Positions 27,597 through 37,235 are shown, numbered from the stretch's first letter. The stretch is 64,000 nt of DNA from Ochrovirga pacifica (GCF_000220525.1 NZ_AFPK01000043.1:45334-109333); one strand, 5' to 3'. Numbers and translations: made by a program. Notes: generated from the sequence alone by a model not told the origin.

Positions 27597-27628
27597 TTTG
27601 CCATCTCCTTAACAATACGGTATTTTTG
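27597..27628 (+). promoter_or_regulatory. Bacteroidota promoter of mnmE
   Basis: TTTG (27597-27600), a 20-base spacer and TATTTTTG (27621-27628) fit the consensus. The -7 box ends 4 bases before the mnmE ATG, so the mRNA would start at or very near the start codon. Confidence 0.6.
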
Positions 27629-27632
27629 TGCT

Positions 27633-29024
27633 ATGATAACAAAAGACACCATTGTTGCTTTAGCAACTGCATCAGGTGTAGGAGCAATAGCCGTAATACG
27701 TATTTCTGGACCCGATGCTATAACAATTGCAGACCAATGTTTTGAATCTATCAAAACTGACAAAAAATTAATAAATCAGCAAAGCCATACTTTGCATTTG
27801 GGACATTTTAAAGACGAAAAACACACTATTGACCAAGTATTGGTGTCTGTTTTTAAAAATCCACACTCGTATACGGGAGAAGACACCGTAGAAATTTCTT
27901 GTCACGGTTCTATTTATATTCAACAAGAGATTTTACAAGTTTTGCTGCAAAAAGGAGCTAGAATGGCCGATGCAGGAGAGTATACTTTAAGAGCTTTTAT
28001 TAACGGTAAATTAGACTTATCTCAGGCTGAAGCTGTAGCAGACCTAATTGCTTCAGACTCTAAAGCTTCTCATCAATTAGCGATGCAGCAAATGAGAGGA
28101 GGTTTTTCTAATGAAATTCAAAAACTACGAAATGAATTGGTAAATTTTGCCTCTCTAGTTGCTTTAGAATTAGATTTTTCTGAAGAAGATGTAGAGTTTG
28201 CAGACCGTTCAGAATTCAAAAAATTGATTGCTAAAATTCAACTTACTCTTAAACGGCTGATTGATTCTTTTGCTGTAGGAAATGTAATTAAAAATGGAGT
28301 TCCAGTAGCTATTGTAGGAGAACCCAACGTAGGAAAATCTACCCTTCTAAATGCTTTATTAAACGAAGAACGTGCCATTGTATCGGACATTGCAGGTACT
28401 ACTAGAGACACTATAGAGGACGAAATTATTATTGATGGAGTTACTTATCGATTTATAGATACTGCTGGAATTAGAAACACCAAAGATGTGGTAGAAAGCA
28501 TTGGTATTCAGAAAACATTTGAAAAAATTCAGCAAGCTCAGGTTGTCATTTACTTGCTAGATACTCAAAAATTTGCTGCACAAAGTAGTGTATTAAAGTT
28601 AGAAATTAAGGTAATACAAAACAAGTTTCCGCAAAAACAATTGATTGTAATAGGAAATAAAGCAGACACCATTAGCCAAACACAAAAACAAGCTTTAAAA
28701 AAAGAAATCCCCGAATTGATTACCATCTCTGCTAAAGAGAAAGCCGGTATAGAAACACTAACCAATGAACTAACAAAACTAGTTAACATTGGAGCATTGA
28801 ACAATAGTGATACCATTGTTACCAACTCTAGACACTACGATGCTTTGTTAAAAGCTCTGAACGAAATTAACAAAGTAGCAGAGGGATTGGAAGGTAATAT
28901 TTCTGGAGATTTGCTTTCTATAGATATTAGAGAAGCTTTGTACTATTTTGGCTTAATTACTGGTGAAATCACTACAGACGACTTGTTAGGAAATATTTTC
29001 GCAAATTTTTGTATTGGAAAATAG
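27633..29024 (+). CDS. mnmE: tRNA modification GTPase MnmE
   Basis: A 463-residue protein with the folate-binding N-terminal domain (about 1-118), the helical domain (about 119-215 and C-terminal) and an inserted G domain (G1 GEPNVGKST at 229-237, DTAG and NKAD following). It ends with FCIGK, the conserved catalytic Cys tail of the family. With MnmG it installs the cmnm5 group on U34 of tRNAs. Its length is normal. The promoter overlaps the start region, so it may be translated from a leaderless mRNA. Confidence 0.97.
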   Translation: MITKDTIVALATASGVGAIAVIRISGPDAITIADQCFESIKTDKKLINQQSHTLHLGHFKDEKHTIDQVLVSVFKNPHSYTGEDTVEISCHGSIYIQQEILQVLLQKGARMADAGEYTLRAFINGKLDLSQAEAVADLIASDSKASHQLAMQQMRGGFSNEIQKLRNELVNFASLVALELDFSEEDVEFADRSEFKKLIAKIQLTLKRLIDSFAVGNVIKNGVPVAIVGEPNVGKSTLLNALLNEERAIVSDIAGTTRDTIEDEIIIDGVTYRFIDTAGIRNTKDVVESIGIQKTFEKIQQAQVVIYLLDTQKFAAQSSVLKLEIKVIQNKFPQKQLIVIGNKADTISQTQKQALKKEIPELITISAKEKAGIETLTNELTKLVNIGALNNSDTIVTNSRHYDALLKALNEINKVAEGLEGNISGDLLSIDIREALYYFGLITGEITTDDLLGNIFANFCIGK

Positions 29025-29202
29025 GACTGTCCAACAAAGGAAAACAAAAAACTATGAAACGCTAACAAACAGTGTTTTATAAAAAAACAGTTTGACAATT
29101 CTTTTCTCTTAAAATACTCTTGTTGGTAGTATTGGTACAGTAAAAGTACACCTCACTACTACTTTGTTTTCAAAAGATGTACAAATAAAAAAGGCAACAT
29201 TA

Positions 29203-29240
29203 TGTAAGATTGCAAAACGTTTTTAATTCCAAATCTTACA
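29203..29240. repeat. inverted repeat in the gap after mnmE
   Basis: TGTAAGATT (29203-29211) and AATCTTACA (29232-29240) are perfect complements 20 bases apart, with a small palindrome, AAAACGTTTT, between them. No T tract follows, so it does not look like a terminator. The whole gap, 29025-29331, holds no gene that I can recognise. A further ATGTGC/GCACAT inverted pair lies near 29251-29295. Confidence 0.4.
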
Positions 29241-29331
29241 AAAGATAAATATGTGCACATGCATCATGAAAATGTTTTGTGCATATATAGCACATGTATA
29301 ATGATTAGGTTTGTGTCTAAAAAGTTGTTTT

Positions 29332-29688
29332 ATGTCTTTTAAGATAAAAGAATTTCCAAAATTAAAAGGACGTGTAATAAGTTGTACACATCAAACCTCT
29401 AAACATATTTTAGAAGGTAAACTGGTCTCTGCTGCTCAGTTCGAAGAATTTTTAAAAACAGATTATAAAACCAAGTATGGAGAAGAACCTTTGTATGCCA
29501 CCATAGAAAGTATCCATTATACCTCTGAGCGATATGGTGCCATTAACGTTTCTATTTTTTGGGAGTTTTTAATTGATGAAGTTTACGTTAGTTCTTTTAC
29601 TATAGACAGTCCCAATTATACACACAAACCAATTCCTATGGCTCAAAATTTTAGATTTGAAAGATATGAGGAAGAAAATGAATACTAA
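29332..29688 (+). CDS. conserved small hypothetical protein
   Basis: The ATG at 29332 (MSFKIKEFPKLKGRVISC) gives 118 residues; an earlier TTG adds only a poor leader. The protein is soluble, mixed alpha/beta, with KTKYGEEPLYATIESIHYTSERYGAINVSIFWEFLID in the centre (shown here only as a run of 20-residue stretches would allow: GEEPLYATIESIHY). No family is recognised. A -7-like TAGGTTTG lies 18 bases before the start. Function unknown. Confidence 0.6.
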   Translation: MSFKIKEFPKLKGRVISCTHQTSKHILEGKLVSAAQFEEFLKTDYKTKYGEEPLYATIESIHYTSERYGAINVSIFWEFLIDEVYVSSFTIDSPNYTHKPIPMAQNFRFERYEEENEY

Positions 29689-29741
29689 AACTTAAGTAGA
29701 TTGCTAACATCCATTGAGCTTTGTATAAGAACTTGTGAAAA

Positions 29742-30362
29742 TTAAAAAATTGCCGTTTCACCTTTACCTTCTCGGATAATTTCAGGTTCAGAACCACTTA
29801 CATCTATAACCGTAGAGGCTACATTGTCTCCATATCCTCCATCAACAACTACATCTACCAAATGTTCCCATTTTTCATAAATAAGTTCTGGATCGGTAGT
29901 GTATTCTATAACTTCATCGTCATCTTTTATAGAAGTCGATGCAATAGGGCTCCCCAACAATCTTACAATCTCTCTTGTTATATTGTTGTCAGGAATACGA
30001 ATTCCCACGGTCTTACGCTTTTTAAAAGCTTTGGGTAAATTATTTATAGCAGGCAAAACAAAGGTATAGGGCCCAGGTAAGCTTCTTTTTAACAACTTAA
30101 AAGTACTATTGTCTATAGGTTTTACGTAATCCGACAAATGACTAAGGTCATTACATACAAAAGAAAAGGTATTTTTTTCTAGCTTAATTCCTTTAATTTT
30201 GGCCAATCGTTCCATTGCTTTGTAATTAGAAATATCACACCCCAATGTATATACCGTGTCCGAAGGGTATATAATTAGTCCCCCTTCTCGTAATACTTTT
30301 ACCACTTTTTGTAGTTCCCTTTCGTTAGGATTTTCTGGATATATTTTAATCAATTCAGCCAT
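29742..30362 (-). CDS. YrdC/Sua5 family L-threonylcarbamoyladenylate synthase-like protein
   Basis: A 206-residue single-domain YrdC-like protein. YPSDTVYTLGCD, FSFVCNDLSHLS, LPGPYTFVLPA and VGIRIPDN carry the nucleotide and threonine-binding pattern. The length and sequence are closest to the YciO branch; whether this is the cell's main TsaC/Sua5 for t6A synthesis cannot be told from one window. mtaB, which acts on t6A, lies 3.8 kb away. Probably co-transcribed after the MATE and 76-residue genes. Confidence 0.85.
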   Translation of the reverse strand: MAELIKIYPENPNERELQKVVKVLREGGLIIYPSDTVYTLGCDISNYKAMERLAKIKGIKLEKNTFSFVCNDLSHLSDYVKPIDNSTFKLLKRSLPGPYTFVLPAINNLPKAFKKRKTVGIRIPDNNITREIVRLLGSPIASTSIKDDDEVIEYTTDPELIYEKWEHLVDVVVDGGYGDNVASTVIDVSGSEPEIIREGKGETAIF

Positions 30363-30392
30363 ATTACATTGGTCGTTATTTTTTAGAAAAAA

Positions 30393-30623
30393 TTACGATT
30401 CTGAATATTTTTCCATTTCAGCATCATAAAATTCAGAAGCTTCTTCTATAAACTGAGCTACTTGTATAGACAACTCTTCCTCATCGGCACCTTCTAAATC
30501 ATCCCAAAGCTCAATTTCATCATCTTTTAAATTGATGATAAACCTTGGAAAATCTGTATGTATAACAAAAATATCTTCTGGGTTGTTGGTGTTATCCCCT
30601 AATAAAAATCTTGGTAATTCCAT
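30393..30623 (-). CDS. small acidic hypothetical protein
   Basis: A 76-residue, strongly acidic protein (MELPRFLLGDNTNNPEDIFV at the start, Glu/Asp-rich helix at the end). It starts 1 base after the MATE gene stop and is followed 30 bases later by the YrdC gene. Proteins of this form recur in Flavobacteriaceae at this kind of position, but no function is assigned. No membrane or signal segment. Confidence 0.7.
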   Translation of the reverse strand: MELPRFLLGDNTNNPEDIFVIHTDFPRFIINLKDDEIELWDDLEGADEEELSIQVAQFIEEASEFYDAEMEKYSES

Positions 30624-30624
30624 T

Positions 30625-31983
30625 TTAATCTTTTGTTTGATTTGACAAAATTAATCTTTTTGTGAGTTGTTGAAACCTAAAATACAATAATATTGATGCC
30701 ACTGTAAGACCAATCAATAAACCAAGCCAAATTCCGTAAGTTCCCAAATCTGTTTTAATGCTTAGATAATAACAAAAAGGAAAACCAACTACCCAATAAG
30801 CAAAAAACACCATCCACATAGGAACTACCATATCTTGCAAACCACGTAAAGCCCCAATTACCACTACTTGTATTCCATCTGAAATTTGAAACAAACCTGC
30901 TACTATTAATAATTTTGCAGCAATATTCACCACTTCTTTATCTTCTATATACACCCACGGCAAATAAGTTCTTAAGCTCATAAACCCTATGGCTGCAATA
31001 ATGGCAATAATAATCATTAAAAAAAGAGTTGATAAAGCTATTCTTTTTAGATTTATATAATCTTTTAACCCCTTTTGATTCCCGACTCTAATAGTAGCTG
31101 TAACACTCATTCCTGTTGCAATCATAAAGGTCATGGTAGATAAGTTTAGTGCAATCTGATTGGCCGCTTGTGCTTGTGTTCCCAACAAACCTGCTAACAA
31201 AACACTTGAAGCAAAAATACTTACTTCAAAAAACATCTGAAACGCAGCTGGATACCCTAATTTTAAGATTTGTACAACACGTTTTTTCTCTAAATGAAAC
31301 CATGAAACAGCAAGTCTGTACGGAGCAAAAGCTTTATTTTTTGCGATGTAATATAAAAGAATGAATATCATTAAAACACGTGAAATTAATGTTCCGTAAG
31401 CAGCACCATCGATTCCTAATTTTGGGGCTCCCCATTTTCCATAAATCAACAAGTAGTTTAGCAATACATTGATGGAATTGGCCACCAAAATAGCAATCAT
31501 CGCATATTTGGTTTGGCTCAAACCATCTGTAAATTGTTTAATAGCTTGAAAAATTAATAGTGGAATCATAGAGTATGCAATGATTTTGTAATAAGGCAAA
31601 GCCAAAATCACTACTTCTTCAGGCTGATTCATTTGATGCATATATTCTTGAATTGCAAGTAAAATTAGAGTTAATACAATTCCCAAAAGAGTAGACAACA
31701 CCACTCCATGCTGATAATTTTTCTTACCCTCTAAGTAATTTTTAGCACCGTCTGACTCTGCAATTAAGGGAGTAATTGCAAAAGAAAATCCAATTCCAAG
31801 CCCCATTAAAATAAAAAAGATAGAATTAGCTAAAGAAACTGCTGCCAAAGCAGGGGCTCCTAACTCTCCTACCATAATGTTATCTGCAAAACCTACCAAT
31901 ACATTTCCCAACTGCCCTAGCATTACAGGAATTGCAATAGTAATATTGGTTTTAAACTCCCTTGTATACTGCCTTAAATCCAT
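30625..31983 (-). CDS. MATE family efflux transporter
   Basis: The start at 31983 (MDLRQYTREFKTNITIAIPV) is preferred to one 9 codons earlier, giving 452 residues. Twelve membrane helices in two halves, with the N-terminal signature QLGNVLVGFADNIMVGELG and the repeat GLLGTQAQAANQIALN in the second half, match the NorM branch. It exports cationic drugs or metabolites by Na+ or H+ antiport. First gene of a three-gene unit with the small acidic protein and the YrdC protein. Confidence 0.93.
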   Translation of the reverse strand: MDLRQYTREFKTNITIAIPVMLGQLGNVLVGFADNIMVGELGAPALAAVSLANSIFFILMGLGIGFSFAITPLIAESDGAKNYLEGKKNYQHGVVLSTLLGIVLTLILLAIQEYMHQMNQPEEVVILALPYYKIIAYSMIPLLIFQAIKQFTDGLSQTKYAMIAILVANSINVLLNYLLIYGKWGAPKLGIDGAAYGTLISRVLMIFILLYYIAKNKAFAPYRLAVSWFHLEKKRVVQILKLGYPAAFQMFFEVSIFASSVLLAGLLGTQAQAANQIALNLSTMTFMIATGMSVTATIRVGNQKGLKDYINLKRIALSTLFLMIIIAIIAAIGFMSLRTYLPWVYIEDKEVVNIAAKLLIVAGLFQISDGIQVVVIGALRGLQDMVVPMWMVFFAYWVVGFPFCYYLSIKTDLGTYGIWLGLLIGLTVASILLYFRFQQLTKRLILSNQTKD

Positions 31984-32080
31984 GGTATTCTCCAAATAAA
32001 ATTCGTGCAAATATACAAACTTAAAACAGCTAAAAGGGGAATATCAACTGGCTTCTACGTATTTAACATTTGCTTAAAAA

Positions 32081-32416
32081 TCATCCTATTTTTGTTCCAT
32101 TAGGTACTTTTCTTTCTGGATGAATTAAAATCACGTCTTTATCTGTTCCTAATCCTCCCATTACCAAACATTCACTCATCATATTGGCAATTTGTTTGGG
32201 CGGAAAGTTAACCACAGCAACCACTTGTTTTCCTATCAATTCTTCTGGCTGATACAATTGTGTTATTTGTGCCGATGTTTTTTTAATTCCTAACGCTCCA
32301 AAATCTACTCGTAATTTGTAGGCTGGATTTCTTACTTCTTTAAAAACTTCTGCACTAACAATCGTTCCGATTCTCATGTCTACTTTAGAAAAATCACTCC
32401 AAGTTATCTCATTCAT
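32081..32416 (-). CDS. csaA: tRNA-binding protein CsaA
   Basis: A 111-residue OB-fold protein of the EMAP/CsaA type: DFSKVDMRIGTIVSAEVF, KLRVDFGALGIKKTSAQIT and KQVVAVVNFPPKQIANMMSE are family signatures. It binds tRNA and has chaperone-like activity in Bacillus. Its start overlaps the preceding substrate-binding protein gene by 4 bases (ATGA), so translation is coupled although no functional link is known. Confidence 0.95.
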   Translation of the reverse strand: MNEITWSDFSKVDMRIGTIVSAEVFKEVRNPAYKLRVDFGALGIKKTSAQITQLYQPEELIGKQVVAVVNFPPKQIANMMSECLVMGGLGTDKDVILIHPERKVPNGTKIG

Positions 32417-34014
32417 TTTTTAGGGGTTTTATATACTTTTTTTAGATTTAACAAGTTTGTTGGATTGGTCGTTAATCCTTTAACATTTTGATGTTTAAAA
32501 CGAATAATTTCATCATAAAACAAAGGAACAACAGGCACATCTTCCAAAATAATACGATCCATTTTTTTATAAATTTCCACTCTTTTTTCAGGGTTTGTGG
32601 TCGCCATTGCTTTTTCGTACAACTTATCGTAGTCTTTGTTACTGTAGTGAGCGTAATTGGGGCCTTGTGGAGCCATATTTTTACTGTAAAAAAGTGATAA
32701 AAAATTTTCTGCATCAGGATAATCAGCAATCCACCCAACTCTAAAGGAAGGTAATTTTCCGTTGGCTTTTTTTTGTCTTAGTACAGGTGATGGTAAAACT
32801 TCCAATACAACCTGCAATCCTATTCCCTGCAATTCTCTTTGTACAAACTCAAACAAATCTGTATAACTAGAATTGGTACTAATAGTTATTTTTGGATGTA
32901 AATCTCCAGTTTCTTTTTTGTAATTTTCCACATGCTGTTTTGCCTTTTCAGGCTGATAGTTATCTATAGTATCTCCGTAATAAGCAGGCAAACCTTTGGG
33001 GATAAAACCAGTAGCTGGCTGGCCTATATTGTTTCGTAAATAGCGTAACATTTTGGCTCTATCAAACCCCAATTGCACAGCTTTTCTTATGTCTGGATGA
33101 TTTTCTACAGTAGCTCCTTCTAAATAAAAAGCGATGTATTCCGTAATTAAATATGGACTTTTATCTAATTGTATTTTTTGATGGTATTTAGGCAATAAGG
33201 CTCCATTGGACGATAACAATTCGTCTTTGTAAGATGTGTGTAAATCGTTTAACACGTCTGACTTACCTTGAATAAAATGCATAAATTCCGTTTGTTTGTC
33301 TGCAAAAAAAGTAATAGCTACTGCTTCTAAATAAGGCAATTGATTTCCTTTGGTATCTTTCTCAAAATACAAGGGGTTTCTTCTAAAGACTAGCTTGGTA
33401 TTCTCTACCCACATCTTAAAACTAAAGGGTCCAGTTCCTATAGGATGAGACCTAAAATCAGCACCATAAAAATCTACTGCTTCTTTGGGAACAACAGAAC
33501 AATATTGCATTGACAATAACCCTAAAAAAGGAGGAAAAGGTTGATGGAGTTCAATGCTAAAAACAGAATCGTTTACTGCCTTAAATTCTTTAACAGATTG
33601 CATCACCCATCTACCTGAAGAAGCTACTTTAGGATCCATTAAGCGACGAAAGCTATACTCAAAATCGTGTGCAGTTACTTGCCTAGTACTATCCTTTCCA
33701 AAAACTGCATTCTTATGAAAAAACACATCATCCCTAAGGGTAAATTGATACGTTTTATTTTGATTTTCTATTTTCCACGATTTGGCGATACAAGGAAGTA
33801 CATTCAAAGAATCATCAAAAACAACCAAACCATTAAACAATTGATTGCAAGCCCATACATTGGGTTCGTTTTTTGCAAATGCAGGGTCTAAAGAAGTAAT
33901 ATTGTCTTTTTCATTGTATCTAAAAACTTGCGTATCGTCGTATTTTTGCACCTGTTTTTCACATGCCATTAGCAAGACACTTAATAAGCAAGAAACTATT
34001 ATTCTTTTCTTCAT
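32413..34014 (-). CDS. peptide-type ABC transporter substrate-binding lipoprotein (SBP family 5)
   Basis: A 533-residue lipoprotein (lipobox LMAC, Cys at about 18). It has the SBP_bac_5 pattern: DNITSLDPAFAKNEPN, YQFTLRDDVFFH, HDFEYSFRRLMDP and GTGPFSF, with a C-terminal lobe ending near VPVVPLFYDEI. It binds peptides or related solutes (OppA/DppA-like). No permease or ATPase genes lie next to it; it is an orphan coupled to csaA. Confidence 0.9.
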   Translation of the reverse strand: MKKRIIVSCLLSVLLMACEKQVQKYDDTQVFRYNEKDNITSLDPAFAKNEPNVWACNQLFNGLVVFDDSLNVLPCIAKSWKIENQNKTYQFTLRDDVFFHKNAVFGKDSTRQVTAHDFEYSFRRLMDPKVASSGRWVMQSVKEFKAVNDSVFSIELHQPFPPFLGLLSMQYCSVVPKEAVDFYGADFRSHPIGTGPFSFKMWVENTKLVFRRNPLYFEKDTKGNQLPYLEAVAITFFADKQTEFMHFIQGKSDVLNDLHTSYKDELLSSNGALLPKYHQKIQLDKSPYLITEYIAFYLEGATVENHPDIRKAVQLGFDRAKMLRYLRNNIGQPATGFIPKGLPAYYGDTIDNYQPEKAKQHVENYKKETGDLHPKITISTNSSYTDLFEFVQRELQGIGLQVVLEVLPSPVLRQKKANGKLPSFRVGWIADYPDAENFLSLFYSKNMAPQGPNYAHYSNKDYDKLYEKAMATTNPEKRVEIYKKMDRIILEDVPVVPLFYDEIIRFKHQNVKGLTTNPTNLLNLKKVYKTPKK

Positions 34015-34119
34015 TATATTAATTTACTAAAAATGAAATCATTATACACATCACTCTCTCAAATCAAGCTTTTATATCGCTAAAAAAACGTATATTTGTG
34101 CCCCCGTAAATTTACAAGA

Positions 34120-35478
34120 ATGAGGACGCAAAAAAAAGTCGCTTTTTACACCTTAGGTTGCAAGCTAAATTTTTCTGAAACATCTACCATAGCACGTAAT
34201 TTTCAAGACGAAGGTTTTGTACGTGTAGATTTTGAAGAATGTGCTGATATATATGTAATTAACACTTGTTCTGTAACAGACAATGCAGACAAACGTTTTA
34301 AAACTATAGTAAAAAGTGCTTTAAAACAAAACCAACAGGCTTTTTTAATTGCTGTAGGTTGCTACGCTCAGCTAAAGCCAGAAGAATTGGCTGCGGTTGA
34401 TGGAGTAGATTTGGTTTTAGGAGCTACAGAAAAATTTAAGGTTACTGATTACATCAACGATTTGTCTAAAAACGACTTAGGAGAAGTACATTCTTGCGAA
34501 ATTGAAGATGCAGATTTTTATGTTGGTTCCTACTCTATTGGAGACAGAACTCGTGCTTTTTTAAAAGTTCAAGACGGATGTGATTACAAATGTACTTATT
34601 GTACTATTCCTTTGGCACGTGGAATTTCTAGAAGTGATACTTTAGAAAATGTACTAAACAATGCTAAAGAAATTTCTGAAAAAGGAATTAAAGAAATTGT
34701 ACTAACAGGTGTAAACATAGGAGATTATGGAAAAGGAGAATTTGGCAATAAAAAGCACGAACATACTTTTTACGAACTGGTACAAGCACTAGACCAAGTA
34801 AAAGGAATTCACAGATTGCGAATTTCATCTATAGAACCCAATTTACTAAAAGATGAAACCATTGATTTTGTAAGTACTTCTCAAAGTTTTGTACCTCACT
34901 TTCATATTCCTTTACAAAGTGGTAGCGATGAGGTTCTAAAAAAAATGAAACGTCGTTATTTAAGTAATCTGTATGTAAATAGAGTGCAAAAAATAAAAGA
35001 AGTAATGCCCAATGCTTGCATTGGTGTAGATGTAATTGTTGGGTTTCCTGGTGAAACAGATGAATTATTTCTAGAAACCTACCATTTTTTAAACGAACTA
35101 GACATCTCTTACTTACATGTATTTACATATTCTGAAAGAGACAATACTGAGGCAGCTGTAATGAAAGATGTAGTTCCTAAAAAAGTAAGAGCCAAAAGAA
35201 GTAAAATGCTAAGAGGTTTGTCTGTAAAAAAACGTAGGGCTTTTTACGAATCTCAGCTAGGAACTGATCACACTGTATTGTTTGAAAGCGAAAACAAAGA
35301 AGGATACATTCACGGATTTACAGAAAATTACGTCAAAGTAAAAACACCTTGGAATCCTCGTTTGGTTAATGAACTACATCAAGTAACTCTTACTGAAATT
35401 GATCAAGATGGTTTGGTTCGTTTTGATTGGATTGACAAACCTGTAGAAAATAACGTAAATTTGAGTGAAATTCTTTAA
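34120..35478 (+). CDS. mtaB: tRNA t6A37 methylthiotransferase MtaB
   Basis: The ATG at 34120 (MRTQKKVAFYTLGCKLN) is preferred over a TTG 8 codons upstream, giving 452 residues. The N-terminal MTTase domain has Cys in TLGCKLN, NTCSVT and VGCYAQ for one 4Fe-4S cluster. The radical SAM motif CDYKCTYC lies at about 154-161. A TRAM domain ends the protein. It adds a methylthio group to t6A37 in tRNAs reading ANN codons. TATATTTG at 34091-34098 is a candidate -7 box. Confidence 0.94.
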   Translation: MRTQKKVAFYTLGCKLNFSETSTIARNFQDEGFVRVDFEECADIYVINTCSVTDNADKRFKTIVKSALKQNQQAFLIAVGCYAQLKPEELAAVDGVDLVLGATEKFKVTDYINDLSKNDLGEVHSCEIEDADFYVGSYSIGDRTRAFLKVQDGCDYKCTYCTIPLARGISRSDTLENVLNNAKEISEKGIKEIVLTGVNIGDYGKGEFGNKKHEHTFYELVQALDQVKGIHRLRISSIEPNLLKDETIDFVSTSQSFVPHFHIPLQSGSDEVLKKMKRRYLSNLYVNRVQKIKEVMPNACIGVDVIVGFPGETDELFLETYHFLNELDISYLHVFTYSERDNTEAAVMKDVVPKKVRAKRSKMLRGLSVKKRRAFYESQLGTDHTVLFESENKEGYIHGFTENYVKVKTPWNPRLVNELHQVTLTEIDQDGLVRFDWIDKPVENNVNLSEIL

Positions 35479-35487
35479 CACTCTCCT

Positions 35488-36138
35488 TTGAAACAAGCGG
35501 TTTACTTTATTCCTGGAATGTCTGCCAGTTCAAAAATTTTTGAACGTATCCATTTGCCTAAACATTTATACGATGTTTATTACTTGGATTGGCTACAACC
35601 CCTTGATAGCAAAGAGCCTTTAGCAAAATACATAGATAGATTGCTGCTGCAAATACAGCATCCTAATCCGATTGTTGTGGGGGTTTCTTTTGGAGGAATT
35701 ATAGCACAAGAAATTGCTTTAAAAATTTCCACCAAACAAGTCATTATCATTTCCAGCATCAAGCATCAACAAGAAAAGCGACCTTTTTTTACGTTTTTAG
35801 TCAACACTAAATTGTATAGGTTATACCCGCCTAGCTTGGTTAATTTTTTAGAAAAAACAATCTATTCTTTGAGCTCAAAAAGGATAAGAAAAACTTTAGA
35901 AACTTACAGAACATTTTTACCCATCAGAAACACAGTGTATACACGCTGGGCAATACACACCTTTCTTAACTGGAAATGCAAACAATCTGTAAAGCTTATT
36001 CACATACACGGCACCAAAGATCCTATTTTGCCACATAAATACTTAAGTGATTTTATCGAGATTAAAAACGGAAGTCACGCTATGATTTTGACAAAAAGCC
36101 ACACATTACAACAGCTTTTGCTTAATAAAATGGCTTAA
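35488..36138 (+). CDS. alpha/beta hydrolase fold protein
   Basis: A 216-residue protein starting with TTG at 35488, 9 bases after mtaB; the reading frame directly continues into AVYFIPGMSASSKIFERI, the oxyanion-hole region, which supports this start. The nucleophile elbow is GVSFGG, an acidic residue lies in HGTKDPILP and a His in KNGSHAMI, completing a plausible Ser-Asp-His triad. No signal peptide. Substrate unknown. Operon with mtaB is likely. Confidence 0.8.
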   Translation: MKQAVYFIPGMSASSKIFERIHLPKHLYDVYYLDWLQPLDSKEPLAKYIDRLLLQIQHPNPIVVGVSFGGIIAQEIALKISTKQVIIISSIKHQQEKRPFFTFLVNTKLYRLYPPSLVNFLEKTIYSLSSKRIRKTLETYRTFLPIRNTVYTRWAIHTFLNWKCKQSVKLIHIHGTKDPILPHKYLSDFIEIKNGSHAMILTKSHTLQQLLLNKMA

Positions 36139-36187
36139 TTTTTGTAGATTTGTTAGTCTTAAATCTCAACATAAACCACCACTTTTT

Positions 36188-37096
36188 ATGAAAAAAATTC
36201 TTTCTGTTTTAGTGTCAAGTCTTGCCATAGTTATTTTGATATCTTGTTTTATCAAAGCAACTCCATCTACCAAAAAAACAGGGGAATCATACATTATAAA
36301 AGCAATCAAACATCCTAAAGATTTATGGTTTGCAAATGAAACAGTTCCTGTACATCAACATGATATTAAAGAACGTGTAGATAGAGAATTTTTAGTAAAC
36401 ACATACTGGCAATCTAACGGTTTGTTGCTGATTAAAAGATCTAAAAAGTTCTTTCCTATTATAGAACCGATTTTAAAGAAAAATAATATCCCTGATGATT
36501 TTAAATACTTAGCGGTAATAGAAAGTGGCTTGCAAAACGTAACATCACCAGCCGGTGCTAAAGGTTTCTGGCAATTAATGCCGGCCACTGCCAAAGAATA
36601 TGATTTGGAAGTAAACAGCAATGTAGATGAACGTTATCATTTAGAAAAAGCGACACAAGCCGCTTGTCAATATTTATTAAAAGCCAAAGAAGAGTTTGGA
36701 ACTTGGACTGCTGCAGCTGCTGCGTATAATGTAGGAATTAACGGCCTAAAAAGAAGGCTTGAAGAACAAAAAGTAAATTCTTATTACGACGTTCTTTTGC
36801 CTGATGAAACCTCTAGATATATTCCGAGAATTATTGCTATTAAAGAAATTTTATCAAAGCCTTATGATTATGGATTTATGTTTGATCAAAAAGATTTATA
36901 CACTTTACCACCACACAAAACTGTTCAGGTAGATACCGTAATTCAAAACATTGCAGATTTTGCTTTGGACTTTGAAACCAATTACAAAGAGTTAAAAATT
37001 CTGAATCCTTGGTTAAGAGAAAACAGACTAAACAACGCTTCTAGAAAACTATACGAGATTAAAATACCTACTGAAAAGGCAATTGTCAACAACTAG
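36188..37096 (+). CDS. lytic transglycosylase, MltD-like lipoprotein
   Basis: A 302-residue protein with a lipoprotein-type signal (LISC, Cys at 20). The SLT domain spans about 95-215: the catalytic E112 in AVIESGLQN, then SPAGAKGFWQLMPATAKEY and TAAAAAYNVGINGLK. The C-terminal part (about 240-300) recalls a LysM-less peptide-binding tail. It cleaves peptidoglycan glycan strands with formation of anhydro-MurNAc. A TAGATTTG box at 36145-36152 may be its promoter. Confidence 0.92.
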   Translation: MKKILSVLVSSLAIVILISCFIKATPSTKKTGESYIIKAIKHPKDLWFANETVPVHQHDIKERVDREFLVNTYWQSNGLLLIKRSKKFFPIIEPILKKNNIPDDFKYLAVIESGLQNVTSPAGAKGFWQLMPATAKEYDLEVNSNVDERYHLEKATQAACQYLLKAKEEFGTWTAAAAAYNVGINGLKRRLEEQKVNSYYDVLLPDETSRYIPRIIAIKEILSKPYDYGFMFDQKDLYTLPPHKTVQVDTVIQNIADFALDFETNYKELKILNPWLRENRLNNASRKLYEIKIPTEKAIVNN

Positions 37097-37235
37097 TAGA
37101 TTTTAGTATTGAAAACACAACATTTGATCTTTTTTATTATCAAATTAAAGCTATTTGTTATACAAGTCAAATCGTATGTTTTCTATTTTCTGTAGATTAG
37201 TAATTAAATTTATCTCAAGTTTTAATTACAATCTA

